A stretch of DNA of 64,000 bases, from the NCBI GenBank assembly GCA_018364485.1, contig JAGZLX010000001.1:1-64000 (forward strand), in the 5' to 3' direction. The DNA comes from Granulicatella adiacens. Its GTDB lineage: Bacteria > Bacillota > Bacilli > Lactobacillales > Aerococcaceae. Positions 8,164-17,616 of the stretch are shown here, piece after piece (the stretch's first letter is position 1; every line of letters begins with the position of its first letter). The position numbers were made by a program, and so were the translations under genes. A model generated the notes under the pieces. The model was not told where the DNA came from, ran no database searches, and worked only from the letters and a program-made list of their open reading frames with translations.

Positions 8164-9330
8164 TTATGCTTCTAATGGGTGAATCGTTACTCCTTTAACG
8201 ACACGGTTTACAGTGCCTGTTGGTGAAGGAGTGTCTGGTTTGTTTCCAACTTTGATAGAAGAAAGTAGAGAAACAGTTTGTCCAAATACTGCATATGGAA
8301 GTGCAAGGTAAGCATCTGGAACGAAACGATATTCTTTATCGAAGTTGAATGATAGACCTTCAAAGTCACTTTCTGCGTCCACTCCAACCGCAAGAACAAG
8401 GCGTGCGATTTGGTCGCCATGTAATTCGTTTAAGATATCGATGTCGTATTGACGAGTATAGTCGTCGTTCGATACGAATACGAAGGCTAGAGAAGAGCCG
8501 TTTACAAATGATTTAGGACCGTGACGGAATCCCATTGAAGAATCGAAGGCTGTTGCGATTTGACCAGCTGTCAATTCAAGAATTTTCAATTGAACTTCGC
8601 GAGCAAGGCCGCTGAGAGAACCAGAACCTAAGTAAATCACGCGGTTGTAGTCTAAGTTCACGTAATGTTGAATCACGTCTTCACGTTCTAGAACGCTTGT
8701 ACCCATTTGACGGATGGCTTTCACGAAGCCTTCTTTTTCTTCAAGTGAGTGAGCTTTGTCGAATACAAGAAGCGCTGTAAGAGTCATACATGTGAAGCTT
8801 CCTGTCATCGCAAAACCAGCGTCGTTAGAGCGGTCTGGCATCATTAAGAGTAAGTTGTTTGTGTCGTCTTTAGCAGCAATGGCTAATTTTCCTTCTGGCG
8901 CACAAGTAATCGTGATTTGATAGAAGTCGCGCACGATTTGTTGGCCAAGTTGCACGCTGGCAAGACTTTCTGGTGAGTTACCGCTACGTGCAAATGAAAC
9001 AAGCACTGTAGGAATTTCTGCTTTGAAGTAGTCATGTGGATTACTTACAAGGTTTGTTGTTCCGACTGATTGGAAATCAAAACGATCTTCATTTCCTGTA
9101 CGTTTTAAGTAAGGAAGAATCGTATCTCCCACATATTGTGATGTACCCGCACCTGCGAAAATCACGCGAAGGCGACCTTCAGGTAAGTTATCTAAGAAAG
9201 CAGTAATGCGTTCTAAGTTTGCTTTGTAGTAATCAAAAGCTTCTTTCCACAATTCTGGTTGTTGGCGAATTTCACGCGTGGTAATCTCTGCAGATAAAGC
9301 TTCTAATTGACTTGTTGAAAATTGAAACAT
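8164..9330 (-). CDS. agaS: AgaS-type sugar-phosphate isomerase/deaminase
   Basis: A 388-residue double-SIS-domain protein. The family converts galactosamine-6-P to tagatose-6-P plus ammonia in GalNAc catabolism. SIS signatures include FAGAGTSQYVG (near 60), SFARSGNSPES and GSLSGLAREVQLKILELTAG. FRHGPKSFV is typical of sugar-isomerase domains. The start is ATG 9330, with GGAGGG 5 bp upstream. It is flanked by the deacetylase and a GntR/UTRA regulator in one minus-strand operon, matching the GalNAc pathway. Confidence 0.88.
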   Translation of the reverse strand: MFQFSTSQLEALSAEITTREIRQQPELWKEAFDYYKANLERITAFLDNLPEGRLRVIFAGAGTSQYVGDTILPYLKRTGNEDRFDFQSVGTTNLVSNPHDYFKAEIPTVLVSFARSGNSPESLASVQLGQQIVRDFYQITITCAPEGKLAIAAKDDTNNLLLMMPDRSNDAGFAMTGSFTCMTLTALLVFDKAHSLEEKEGFVKAIRQMGTSVLEREDVIQHYVNLDYNRVIYLGSGSLSGLAREVQLKILELTAGQIATAFDSSMGFRHGPKSFVNGSSLAFVFVSNDDYTRQYDIDILNELHGDQIARLVLAVGVDAESDFEGLSFNFDKEYRFVPDAYLALPYAVFGQTVSLLSSIKVGNKPDTPSPTGTVNRVVKGVTIHPLEA

Positions 9331-9350
9331 AATACCCTCCAAATATTTTT

Positions 9351-10079
9351 TTAGTTGTTTGTGCGATAGTGTCTTACTTTGTAGAAGAATTGGTCGCTTC
9401 TGGCAACACTGATCGTATATTCGATGATGCGATTTTCAGGATTTAATGTGGTTCGCATAAACCGTAAACAAGCGCTGTGCGGATCCACATCCAAGACTTC
9501 CGCTTCTTCCGGCGTGAGAATGCTCGCTGAGAATTCTTCGTCGGCGTAGTGGATTTGCTGATTAAAATCATTCGCAAACACTTCATATAAAGATTGGCCT
9601 TCTAACTGGGTCTTCGTTAAGGTTTTGAAGACGTCGTATGGTAAGAAAGTTGTTTCTTTCATGAGTGGAATGCCATCTGCATACCGAATGCGTTTCAGAC
9701 GAAAGAGCTTGTCACCAGCTTCGATTCCAACAAGTGGAGCGATAAATTCATCGGCTTCGTAACAATCCAGCGAAGTAATTTTCGTGGAAGGGACCTTGCC
9801 GAGTTCCTTCATCTGTTCCGTGAAACTGTAGCCTTCCAGCAAGTTTTGGCGTTCTTTCCATTGCGTTGAAATGAACGTGCCTTTTCCATGACGCTTATAA
9901 ATATATCCAAGCGTCTCCAATTCCTTCAGCGCTGTTCGAACGGTGGTGCGACTGACATTATAGACTTTTGTAATTTCGCGCTCCGAAAGCATTTTTTCGT
10001 GTGCTTTTCCCTTGGTCTTAATGAAGTCGATCAACGCTAAACTCAGTGTTGAGTAGAGTGGAGAAGGTTTGGCTACCAT
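9351..10079 (-). CDS. GntR/HutC-family (UTRA) amino-sugar regulator
   Basis: A 242-residue repressor. A GntR winged helix sits at about residues 10-75 (MLSEREITKVYNVSRTTVR...ALKELETLGYIYKRHGKGTF), followed by a UTRA ligand domain (about 95-240). Family members such as NagR and DasR bind phosphorylated amino sugars. It is the first gene of the agaS operon, and an ACTGGT-N4-ACCAGT palindrome lies 35 bp upstream, so it very likely autoregulates and controls agaS, the deacetylase and lacD. Confidence 0.88.
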   Translation of the reverse strand: MVAKPSPLYSTLSLALIDFIKTKGKAHEKMLSEREITKVYNVSRTTVRTALKELETLGYIYKRHGKGTFISTQWKERQNLLEGYSFTEQMKELGKVPSTKITSLDCYEADEFIAPLVGIEAGDKLFRLKRIRYADGIPLMKETTFLPYDVFKTLTKTQLEGQSLYEVFANDFNQQIHYADEEFSASILTPEEAEVLDVDPHSACLRFMRTTLNPENRIIEYTISVARSDQFFYKVRHYRTNN

Positions 10080-10113
10080 ATCGGTTCCTCCTTTCGTAAA
10101 AAACTCTTCTACA

Positions 10114-10129
10114 ACTGGTCACTACCAGT
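10114..10129. promoter_or_regulatory. DasR/NagR-like operator
   Basis: The perfect 16-bp palindrome ACTGGT-CACT-ACCAGT matches the known half sites of the DasR/NagR operator (ACTGGTCTAGACCAGT). It lies just upstream of the GntR gene, between it and the end of the PTS operon. Confidence 0.8.
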
Positions 10130-10276
10130 TAATACCATTGTAAGTTTTTTTAGTGCTTTCGTCAATAGCGTTTGCCGAAAAATAGAGGGATTCTGAGGAT
10201 TTTCAACTGAATTTCAGGAAATAGAATAAAAATACCAGGAGAGAACGGTTTTGTGCTTTCTCTCCTGGCGAGTGGG

Positions 10277-10726
10277 TTATCCTGCTAAATGACTATTTAA
10301 TACTTCTTCAAGTTGTTCAGCAGTTGTAGCGCCTAATAAAGCTTCTTTGACATCAGCTTTCATGAGCAACCGAGCAACCGATGCTAGTAGCTTAAGGTGA
10401 GTCGTTCCTGCTTCGCCATCTGGAATTAATAAGCTGAAGATGAATGAAGTTGGTTTTCCATCCATGCTGTTCCAGTCAATTCCGTCACTAAGACGAACGA
10501 TGACGATTTTTGGAGTTGTGATGGCACTTGATTTTGCATGTGGAATCGCAAATCCGTCCATCATTCCTGTTGTTCCTTGTTGTTCACGTTCTACAAGTCC
10601 GTTGTACACGGCGTTTTCGTCTGCTGAAACGCCTAGTGTTACAGCTTTTTGTGAGATGAAACGAAACACTTCTTCTTGAGAAGTAAGGTTTTCATTTAAG
10701 AAAATAGATTCTTTACTAATTAACAT
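10277..10726 (-). CDS. PTS fructose-type IIA component
   Basis: A 149-residue PTS_EIIA_2 domain that accepts phosphate from HPr. The active-site region is GFAIPHAKSSA (about residue 65), where the His is phosphorylated. I start at ATG 10726 with GGAGG 6 bp upstream. It directly follows the IIBC gene. In many Firmicutes FruA is a single IIABC protein; here IIA is separate. Confidence 0.88.
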   Translation of the reverse strand: MLISKESIFLNENLTSQEEVFRFISQKAVTLGVSADENAVYNGLVEREQQGTTGMMDGFAIPHAKSSAITTPKIVIVRLSDGIDWNSMDGKPTSFIFSLLIPDGEAGTTHLKLLASVARLLMKADVKEALLGATTAEQLEEVLNSHLAG

Positions 10727-10758
10727 TTTCAACCTCCAAAGTTCTTTCTAAAAGTCGA

Positions 10759-12162
10759 TTATTCAGAAAGTGGTTTACGAGTTGCTCCAAGAACAACACC
10801 ACCGACAACAGAACCAATCGCAATGGCTAATACCCATAAGAATGGATGTGTCACAACTGGTAATACTAAGAAACCACCGTGAGGAGCAGGTACTTGTACG
10901 CCGAATAAGTAAGTTAAGATTGCAGCGATTGAAGAACCTAACATCATTGAAGGCATTGCGTGAAGTGGATCTTTGGCAACGAAAGGAATAGCCCCTTCAG
11001 TAATGTGAGTTGAACCTAAGATGAAGTTGACTAAACCAGCATTACGTTCGTCTGTGTCAAAACGGTTTTTGAATAATAATACGGCAACCGTTGTAATAAG
11101 TGGAGGAGCGATACATGCTGCAGAAACACCTGCCATGAATGTAGTATTTCCTTCAGCAAGAAGAAGAGTACCTGTAACGTATGCAGCTTTGTTAACTGGA
11201 CCACCCATATCAAAGGCACACATACATCCGATTACAAGACCAAGAAGAATTGGGTTTTGATCTTGGAATCCTTTTAAGAAGTCCATTAATGATTGGTTGA
11301 TACCAGCCATTGGACTAACAATGACACTCATAAATAAACCAGTAATGAATACGCCTAATAAAGGATATAAGAAAATAGCTTTAAGACCATCTAATGTTTT
11401 TGGAAGTCCTTTGAATAATTTTTCTAAAAGAACCACTAAGTAACCTGCGAAGAAACCACCGACGATACCGCCAAGGAATCCTGCGCCGCCATTACTTGCC
11501 ATTAAACCTGCAACAAAACCGCTCACTAATGCTGGACGGTTCCCAATACTTTGTGCAATGTAAGCTGCTAGAACTGGAGTCATTAAGCCCATTGCTAATC
11601 CACCAATTTCTTTTAATTGAGCAGAAAAGGCATTGTAACTTGGATCGTCTGGTTTAAATGAGTAAATTCCGAATACGGCAAATGAAATCGCGATTAGAAC
11701 CCCACCACCAACAACGAATGGAAGCATGTGAGATACACCGTTCATCAAATGTTTGTAGATTTCACGACCGATAGAGCTCTTACCAACGTTTGAAGATTGT
11801 GGAGCTTCTGAAGCTTCAACAGTTGCATCGTCAGAGTGGTATTTCACGACACCTTCTCCGCGAAGAGCTTGGGCCACTAATTCGTCGGCATTTTTAATTC
11901 CTTGTCCAACTGAAACGTCGATAATCTTTTTGTTTACGAAACGTTGTGGTTGAACGTCCTTGTCAGCAGCGATAATAACTGCTTTTGCGTTTGCGATTTC
12001 TTCTGGAGTCAGTTCGTTTTCGACACCGATTTGTCCGTGTGTTTCGACTTTAATTGTTACTCCTGCTTTTTTAGCGGCTTGCTCGAGCGCTTCTTGTGCC
12101 ATATAAGTGTGCGCAATTCCTGTCGGACACCCAGTGGCAGCGATAATATCATATTTTGTCAT
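10759..12162 (-). CDS. PTS fructose-type IIBC permease
   Basis: A 467-residue protein. The IIB domain comes first, with the phospho-Cys motif AATGCPTGIAHTYMAQEAL (Cys near residue 12). A linker (about 105-130) leads to a multi-span IIC membrane domain (about 140-460) with the family-typical GGPVNKAAY and ITEGAIPF segments. It imports and phosphorylates fructose or a related ketose. The operon order is fruK, IIBC, IIA, all on the minus strand with short gaps. The substrate could be something other than fructose given the GalNAc genes next door; sequence alone does not decide. Confidence 0.88.
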   Translation of the reverse strand: MTKYDIIAATGCPTGIAHTYMAQEALEQAAKKAGVTIKVETHGQIGVENELTPEEIANAKAVIIAADKDVQPQRFVNKKIIDVSVGQGIKNADELVAQALRGEGVVKYHSDDATVEASEAPQSSNVGKSSIGREIYKHLMNGVSHMLPFVVGGGVLIAISFAVFGIYSFKPDDPSYNAFSAQLKEIGGLAMGLMTPVLAAYIAQSIGNRPALVSGFVAGLMASNGGAGFLGGIVGGFFAGYLVVLLEKLFKGLPKTLDGLKAIFLYPLLGVFITGLFMSVIVSPMAGINQSLMDFLKGFQDQNPILLGLVIGCMCAFDMGGPVNKAAYVTGTLLLAEGNTTFMAGVSAACIAPPLITTVAVLLFKNRFDTDERNAGLVNFILGSTHITEGAIPFVAKDPLHAMPSMMLGSSIAAILTYLFGVQVPAPHGGFLVLPVVTHPFLWVLAIAIGSVVGGVVLGATRKPLSE

Positions 12163-12188
12163 TATTTTTCCTCCTTTATTTTCCCGAG

Positions 12189-13109
12189 TTAGGATACTCG
12201 TTTGATTTGTTGCATTAATGTAGGAACATCTTTGAAGTCTGTCAAACCAGGCCTAAATGCGGTTGAGCTTCCCGCTGCGACGGCTTTGATCAGTGCTTCT
12301 TCATCGGATAAACCTTGTAACTGGCTTCCTACGAAGGTTGCAAGAAGTGTATCTCCTGCACAGGCAGTATTGACAACTTCGCCGTTTGGTGCTGTAACAT
12401 GAATCGTTTCGTCTGGTGTAAAGAGAATGGCTCCCTTGTCTCCTAAAGAAACGATGACGTTTTGAGCACCTTGTTCGAGGAGTTTACGACCGCAGTCCTT
12501 AATTTCCTCAAGGCTAATGTCCTTCAATCCAAACCATTCGGCTAATTCTTCGTCGTTTGGTTTGATGAGATATGGTTTGTAACCCAATAGTTCCGGTACA
12601 AAATGAGCGGAAGTGTCGAGAATAAACTTAAAGCCACGTTCTTCGGACGCTTTTGCGATTTTCTCGTAAGTGGCACGCGTGATGCCTTCAGGATGACTTC
12701 CAGAAACAAACAAAATATCGTCGGCGTTCATGTTTTCCACGATGGCTAGAAGGGAAGCTTCTTGCTCGGGTGTAACACTTGGGCCTTGGTTAACGAGTTT
12801 GAATTCTTCGTTTGTGGCCACAACTTGCGTGAACACATTGATACGAGTAATTCCGTCTACCGTAACGAATTGTGTTTGGATGCCTGCCTTTTGCAGTTCT
12901 TCCTCGATAAATTGGCCAGTAAAACCTGCTTTAAAACCAGTGGCGGTGCTATCAATTCCGAGTTCTTTTAAGATGAAGCTGACGTTCACGCCTTTTCCAT
13001 TTGGCATGTAAACAGCCTCGTCGGTTCGGTTCACTTCAGACGGTAGCATCTGCGCGGTTTTAATGAACAAATCGATGGCTAAATTCATCGTACACGTATA
13101 AATCATCAT
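12189..13109 (-). CDS. fruK: 1-phosphofructokinase or tagatose-6-phosphate kinase (PfkB family)
   Basis: A 306-residue PfkB-family kinase. It has an N-terminal TMNLAIDLF segment, the substrate loop MPNGKGVNVS (about 38-47), the SGSHPEGI turn and the ATP/catalytic motif TACAGDTLLA, in which Asp is the base and GAGD is changed to CAGD. Linkage to fructose-type PTS genes favours fructose-1-P as substrate. Because LacC belongs to the same family and no separate lacC is seen, it could also phosphorylate tagatose-6-P for the neighbouring lacD-like gene. Confidence 0.82.
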   Translation of the reverse strand: MMIYTCTMNLAIDLFIKTAQMLPSEVNRTDEAVYMPNGKGVNVSFILKELGIDSTATGFKAGFTGQFIEEELQKAGIQTQFVTVDGITRINVFTQVVATNEEFKLVNQGPSVTPEQEASLLAIVENMNADDILFVSGSHPEGITRATYEKIAKASEERGFKFILDTSAHFVPELLGYKPYLIKPNDEELAEWFGLKDISLEEIKDCGRKLLEQGAQNVIVSLGDKGAILFTPDETIHVTAPNGEVVNTACAGDTLLATFVGSQLQGLSDEEALIKAVAAGSSTAFRPGLTDFKDVPTLMQQIKRVS

Positions 13110-13157
13110 TTCACCTCCAAGCTTTTTTTGCTATACTTATTATTACATATGACACAC

Positions 13158-13193
13158 TGTAAATGTTTCCCAAAATGAGGTTAACATTTGTAA
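13158..13193. promoter_or_regulatory. Candidate operator between fruK and the RpiR regulator
   Basis: An inverted repeat, GTAAATGTT (13159-13167) and AACATTTGTAA (13183-13193), lies between the divergent fruK and rpiR-type genes. It would suit a SIS-domain regulator controlling both promoters. This is inferred from position and symmetry. Confidence 0.45.
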
Positions 13194-13217
13194 ATCTTTA
13201 CAGAATGGAGAGTTCGC

Positions 13218-13988
13218 ATGTTCAATACACAAGGTCTAACAAATACGGAGAAATATCTGCTTGCTTATATCGAACAACATCTGGATGAAATCCCGTCCAT
13301 CTCGATTGTGAAGTTGAGTGAAGATGCGAATGTATCCACTGCATCGATTGTGCGTACGATGAAGAAATTAGGCTATGACGGCTTTACTAGCTTTAAACAT
13401 GATTTGAAGAAACAATATCGTTTTACAAACGAAGAGTTATCAACCTTCAAGAGTTTGGAGGCTGTCGACCAAAAGATTCAAGCCGTTGTTGTGAAAAACG
13501 AGCAGGAAGTGCGTCGGACGATTGAACAGCTGGACAGTAAAACGATTGAGGATGCCGTTCAAGCGATTTTTGGGGCCCAACGAGTGTATTTATTTTCGCG
13601 TGGCCTCAGTGAAATGATTGCAACCGAGATGGAAATCAAACTCCACCTATTGGAGCGTACCTGCGAACAGTATGTGGATCCAAATATTATCCGCACCATC
13701 AGTCACCGTTTAAATGCCCAAGATGTGGCGATTATTATTTCATTAAATGGGCATACCGAAGAATTGGTGGAGGCAGCGCGTGTTTGTCAACAAAATGAAG
13801 TGCCGGTTATTTTATTGACCGCAAATGGAGCGAGTCCTCTAGCAAAACTCAGTGATATCACGTTTGTTGGGTATAAATCAGAGAGTTCGTATTTCCCAGA
13901 TTATGAAGTACGTTCGCGATTACCACTACAAGTCATCAGCCGAATCTTACTCGATGCATACGCAATACGGGTTGCCGGCCAAAAATAA
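13218..13988 (+). CDS. RpiR-family transcriptional regulator
   Basis: A 256-residue regulator. The N-terminal HTH_6 domain (about 1-80) contains VKLSEDANVSTASIVRTMKK; the C-terminal SIS domain (about 110-240) contains VYLFSRGLSEMIATEM and IIISLNGHTEELVEAA, typical sugar-phosphate sensors. It is divergent from the fruK-PTS operon, which it probably controls. GGAGAG precedes the ATG. The ligand is likely a sugar phosphate produced by that operon. Confidence 0.87.
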   Translation: MFNTQGLTNTEKYLLAYIEQHLDEIPSISIVKLSEDANVSTASIVRTMKKLGYDGFTSFKHDLKKQYRFTNEELSTFKSLEAVDQKIQAVVVKNEQEVRRTIEQLDSKTIEDAVQAIFGAQRVYLFSRGLSEMIATEMEIKLHLLERTCEQYVDPNIIRTISHRLNAQDVAIIISLNGHTEELVEAARVCQQNEVPVILLTANGASPLAKLSDITFVGYKSESSYFPDYEVRSRLPLQVISRILLDAYAIRVAGQK

Positions 13989-14043
13989 TTTACATTAAAG
14001 GCGTATACTGATACGATAGTAAAGCAAAGAAAGGAGTGCCGAC

Positions 14044-14721
14044 ATGGAAGGAAATAAAGTACAAAATTATAAGAGTTGTTTTGATATTATTGGTCCGATT
14101 ATGGTAGGTCCTTCTTCTTCACATACTGCTGGAGCGATTGCGATTGGTGCTCTTGCGAGACAGTTGTTCGGTGGAACGCCAAAAAGCGTGCGATGCGACT
14201 ATTATGAGTCATTTGCCGAAACGCATAAAGGACACGGAACGGATTTCGCGATAATTAGTGGAATCTTAGGCTTTGCGACAGATGATGAGCGCGTGCCACG
14301 TGCCGTTGAGATTGCCAAGTCCGAAGGAATGCATATTGAATTTGTCGAACGAAAAGAACCAAGCCCTGTGAATCACGCCAATACCGCGGATTTAATCTTG
14401 AGCGATGAGAAGCGTACGATTCGCCTTATCGGGACCTCAGTTGGTGGCGGAGCGGTGGAAGTGAAGGTCATCGAAGTCGATGGCTTTAAGATGGAGCTTT
14501 CAGGCCCTCTTCCGGTCTTGCTCGAAGTGGTTCCTCTTGGAAAAATGCCAGTTTTATACAGCTTGCTGCAAGAACATGGCGTGACCATTTCAAAACAGCG
14601 AGTGGAAATGACAGAAGATAGCCAAATGATGGGATATGAGCTTGTTGATTTATTATCCCCAGAATTAAAAGAAGAAATACAAACATTAAGAAAAACGCAT
14701 GACATCTATATGTTTGCGTGA
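14044..14721 (+). CDS. sdaAB: L-serine dehydratase beta subunit
   Basis: A 225-residue iron-sulfur L-serine dehydratase beta chain with the IGPIMVGPSSSHTAGA motif (about residues 15-30), a SHGTHKGHGTD-like segment and a C-terminal ACT-like domain. With the alpha subunit it deaminates serine to pyruvate. GGAGTG precedes the ATG, and the alpha gene follows 21 bp later. Confidence 0.93.
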   Translation: MEGNKVQNYKSCFDIIGPIMVGPSSSHTAGAIAIGALARQLFGGTPKSVRCDYYESFAETHKGHGTDFAIISGILGFATDDERVPRAVEIAKSEGMHIEFVERKEPSPVNHANTADLILSDEKRTIRLIGTSVGGGAVEVKVIEVDGFKMELSGPLPVLLEVVPLGKMPVLYSLLQEHGVTISKQRVEMTEDSQMMGYELVDLLSPELKEEIQTLRKTHDIYMFA

Positions 14722-14742
14722 TGATGAGGAAGGAAGTTTGCA

Positions 14743-15645
14743 ATGTTTTCGACCATTAAAGAATTGGTAGCATTAGCAACAGAACAAAAGAAGCCCATTT
14801 CGGAAATCATGATTGAACAGGAAATGGAAATGACCCAGCAAAGTCGTGAGTACATCTGGGAGAAAATGGAAAAAAACTTACAAACGATGAAGAACGCCGT
14901 TGAACGAAGTGTGGAAGGAGAGGGCGTATTCTCTCCAACAGGCTTAACGGGTGGCGACGCGTTGAAGATGAAGAAATATCGTGAACGTGGGAAAACATTG
15001 TCGGGCGATAGTGTTCTAGCGGGGGTACAATACGCGCTTGGAACAAACGAAGTGAATGCTGCGATGGGGCTTGTGTGTGCAACGCCGACAGCAGGAGCGA
15101 GTGGAACCTTACCGGGCGTTGTGTTCTCGATTGCCGATACGATGAATTTGAACCATGAACAACAAGTGCGTTTCCTCTTTACTTCGGCAGCCTTCGGGAT
15201 GGTCGTAGCCAATAACGCGATGATTGCCGGAGCGACAGGTGGATGCCAAGCCGAAGTCGGAAGTGCCAGTGCGATGGCTGCAGCCGCAGCCGTTGAAGCG
15301 GCCGGTGGAACGCCGCAAGAGAGTTCAGAAGCCTTTGCGACAGCGCTTGGAAACTTATTAGGACTCGTTTGTGACCCTGTAGCCGGTCTTGTAGAAGTGC
15401 CGTGCGTGAAGCGAAATGCGATTGGTGCAGGGAATGCCTTGATTGCCGCAGATATGGCACTTGCGGGAATTACAAACGTGATTCCAGCCGATGAAACCAT
15501 TGAAGCGATGCGCAGTATCGGGGTGAGAATGCCACGAGAACTCCGTGAAACAGGACTCGGTGGAACGGCAGGCACAAGAACGGGAATTGCGATTAAGATG
15601 CGCATTTTCGGGGAAGATGTTTCCTTGAACCCGGAACAAGAGTAG
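14743..15645 (+). CDS. sdaAA: L-serine dehydratase alpha subunit
   Basis: A 300-residue alpha chain. Typical signatures are [29 protein letters not shown] (cluster-ligand Cys) and [17 protein letters not shown], giving the conserved cysteines for the 4Fe-4S cluster. It is the partner of the preceding beta gene in one operon, and msrA follows 11 bp downstream. Confidence 0.93.
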   Translation: MFSTIKELVALATEQKKPISEIMIEQEMEMTQQSREYIWEKMEKNLQTMKNAVERSVEGEGVFSPTGLTGGDALKMKKYRERGKTLSGDSVLAGVQYALGTNEVNAAMGLVCATPTAGASGTLPGVVFSIADTMNLNHEQQVRFLFTSAAFGMVVANNAMIAGATGGCQAEVGSASAMAAAAAVEAAGGTPQESSEAFATALGNLLGLVCDPVAGLVEVPCVKRNAIGAGNALIAADMALAGITNVIPADETIEAMRSIGVRMPRELRETGLGGTAGTRTGIAIKMRIFGEDVSLNPEQE

Positions 15646-15656
15646 GAGGAATACAC

Positions 15657-16178
15657 ATGGCAAAAGAAATTGCTACATTTGCAGGAGGCTGTTTCTGGTG
15701 CATGGTGAAACCATTTGATAGCCAACCAGGAATCGAGTCTGTGATCTCAGGATACACAGGCGGCCATAAAGAAAACCCGACATACAAGGAAGTGTGTAGC
15801 GGAACAACAGGACATACAGAGGCCGTGCAAATCACGTTCGACCCAGAAGTATTCCCTTATGAAAAACTCGTAGAAGTCTACTGGCAACAAACGGACCCAA
15901 CGGATGCAATGGGACAATTCGTGGACCGTGGAGATTCATACCGACCAGTGATTTTCTATCATTCAGAGGAACAAAGAAAGATTGCGGAAGCTTCAAAAGC
16001 AGCCTTGCAAGCCAGCGGACGATTCAAAAAAGATATCGTGACAAAAATCGAGCCTGCAAGCACGTTCTATCCTGCTGAAGAATATCACCAAGATTTCTAC
16101 AAGAAGGATCCAGAACACTACAAACGTTACCGCGGACTTTCAGGTCGCGACACTTTTATCGACAGTATTTGGAAATAA
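15657..16178 (+). CDS. msrA: Peptide methionine-S-sulfoxide reductase
   Basis: A 173-residue MsrA that repairs oxidised methionine. The catalytic motif is GCFWC (catalytic Cys 12, second Cys 15), followed by GYTGG and [11 protein letters not shown] and ending near EYHQDFY. AGGAGG precedes the ATG. It is the last gene of the serine dehydratase operon; pairing an oxidant-sensitive Fe-S enzyme with a repair enzyme may be functional. Confidence 0.95.
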   Translation: MAKEIATFAGGCFWCMVKPFDSQPGIESVISGYTGGHKENPTYKEVCSGTTGHTEAVQITFDPEVFPYEKLVEVYWQQTDPTDAMGQFVDRGDSYRPVIFYHSEEQRKIAEASKAALQASGRFKKDIVTKIEPASTFYPAEEYHQDFYKKDPEHYKRYRGLSGRDTFIDSIWK

Positions 16179-16180
16179 GG

Positions 16181-16222
16181 AAAAGAGCTAAAATTATCAT
16201 ATATGATAATTTTAGCTCTTTT
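16181..16222 (+). terminator. Perfect palindromic terminator after msrA
   Basis: A nearly perfect inverted repeat (GAGCTAAAATTATCATA with its complement) ends in TTTT and can terminate on both strands. Confidence 0.85.
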
Positions 16223-16324
16223 ATGTTTTATTCAACTTCAGTATAATCACCGTAAATACTGTTTTTTATCAATCGGCCTACCCTGTTACAATATAAAATT
16301 TGAAAAAAGTTTCAGAATGAAAAC

Positions 16325-16435
16325 GAACATGAAATTACCAAATATGGTAATTACATGTTCCGCCTCTACATTTTTTTAATAAAAACAATATAGTATATAA
16401 ACTATAAAGCAAAAAAGACCATATATGGTCTTTTT
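16325..16435. terminator. Two hairpins sharing a CGCCTCT tail
   Basis: Hairpin 1 (16325-16360) pairs GAACATG-AA-ATTACCA with its complement. Hairpin 2 (16411-16435) pairs AAAAAGACCATA with TATGGTCTTTTT. Each is followed by CGCCTCT and a T-run (16361-16377; 16436-16451). The second lies just beyond the aminotransferase stop codon and should terminate it on the minus strand; the first may end a short plus-strand transcript. Confidence 0.6.
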
Positions 16436-16449
16436 CGCCTCTCAATTTT

Positions 16450-17616
16450 TTAGATATTTGCTAAGTAAGTTGTTAAACGAGCGACAACTTCTTTTAAGTT
16501 TTCCATTGAAGCTGCGTAACTGAAACGAACATAACTTTCGCCACCAGGGCCGAAAGATACCCCTGGAATGAGCGCTACTTTTGCTTTTGGAGCAAGGTCA
16601 CGAACGAATGCCCATGAGTCAGTGCCGCATTTTGCAGGAATTTTAGCGAATAAGTAGAATGCTCCGTCAGGACTTGCTACTTCGAAGCCAAGTTTCTTCA
16701 ACTCAGCCGCAAGATAGTCACGACGTTCGCTATATTCCACCATCATTTTCGCGCAGTCATCTTGGCCGTGTAACATCGCCGCAAGCGCTCCGTATTGCGC
16801 AAAGCTTGTTGGAGCTGTCACCATGTATTGGTGAGTTTTTACGACTTCGTTCATGAAGTGTGTTGGCCCTAAGATGAATCCGATACGCCATCCTGTCATT
16901 GCGTGTGATTTTGATAAACCAGTGATGACAATCGTTTGGTCCGGTAAAATGTTCGCAAGAGAGTAGTGAGTCTTGTCGTATGTTAATTCTGCGTATACTT
17001 CATCGCAAAGCGCCCATAGTTGGTGCTCTTTAATGACTTCGGCTAAGTCTTCTAATTGTTCTTTAGAGTAAGTTACGCCTGTTGGGTTACTTGGGTATAC
17101 AAGAACCACCGCTTTGAAGTTTTTATCTGGGTTTGCTTCGATGGTTTCGCGTAATTTATCCGCTGTTAAAACAAAGCCGTCGTTACTTGTGTCCACCGTA
17201 ATGAAGTTCCCTTGGTTCACCAATGTGATTGGCAAGTAGAGTGGGAAGACTGGTGTTGGCACGATGACTGTGTCGCCAGGGTTTAAGATGGCTTGTAAGC
17301 TTGCCGCAATCCCTTCTGTCGCCCCGATTGTTGTGATGACTTGGTCTGCTGTGTAATTGAAATTAAATTTCTTGTTGTAATACTCAGCCGCAGCTTGTCT
17401 CAGTTCAGGAATCCCTGAGTTTGGTGTGTAGTGTGAATGGTTGTCTTTAATCGCTTGGATAGCCGCCTCTTTAATATGTTCAGGCGTGTCAAAGTTTGGT
17501 TCTCCAAGAGTTAATTTGATAATGCCAGGAATTGTAGAAACTTCTGCGTCGAATTGACGAATATCAGAAACTGCAATACCTTCTACGATTTTGTTAAATG
17601 GATGTTCTACTGTCAT
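16450..17616 (-). CDS. Class I/II PLP-dependent aminotransferase
   Basis: A 388-residue fold-type I aminotransferase with PLP lysine motif SKSHAMTGWRIGF (about 235-247), YPSNPTGVTYS and C-terminal YVRFSYAAS (substrate-carboxylate Arg). It is related to aspartate and aromatic aminotransferases (AspC/PatA/AraT group); the exact amino-acid substrate cannot be read from sequence. AGGAGG precedes the ATG. It is a single gene with its own terminator. Confidence 0.87.
   Translation of the reverse strand: MTVEHPFNKIVEGIAVSDIRQFDAEVSTIPGIIKLTLGEPNFDTPEHIKEAAIQAIKDNHSHYTPNSGIPELRQAAAEYYNKKFNFNYTADQVITTIGATEGIAASLQAILNPGDTVIVPTPVFPLYLPITLVNQGNFITVDTSNDGFVLTADKLRETIEANPDKNFKAVVLVYPSNPTGVTYSKEQLEDLAEVIKEHQLWALCDEVYAELTYDKTHYSLANILPDQTIVITGLSKSHAMTGWRIGFILGPTHFMNEVVKTHQYMVTAPTSFAQYGALAAMLHGQDDCAKMMVEYSERRDYLAAELKKLGFEVASPDGAFYLFAKIPAKCGTDSWAFVRDLAPKAKVALIPGVSFGPGGESYVRFSYAASMENLKEVVARLTTYLANI

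Noticed and set aside
10163..10180. Possible cre site upstream of the GntR gene (GGCAAACGCTATTGA on the minus strand)
   Set aside because: Too many mismatches at the outer positions to claim CcpA control.
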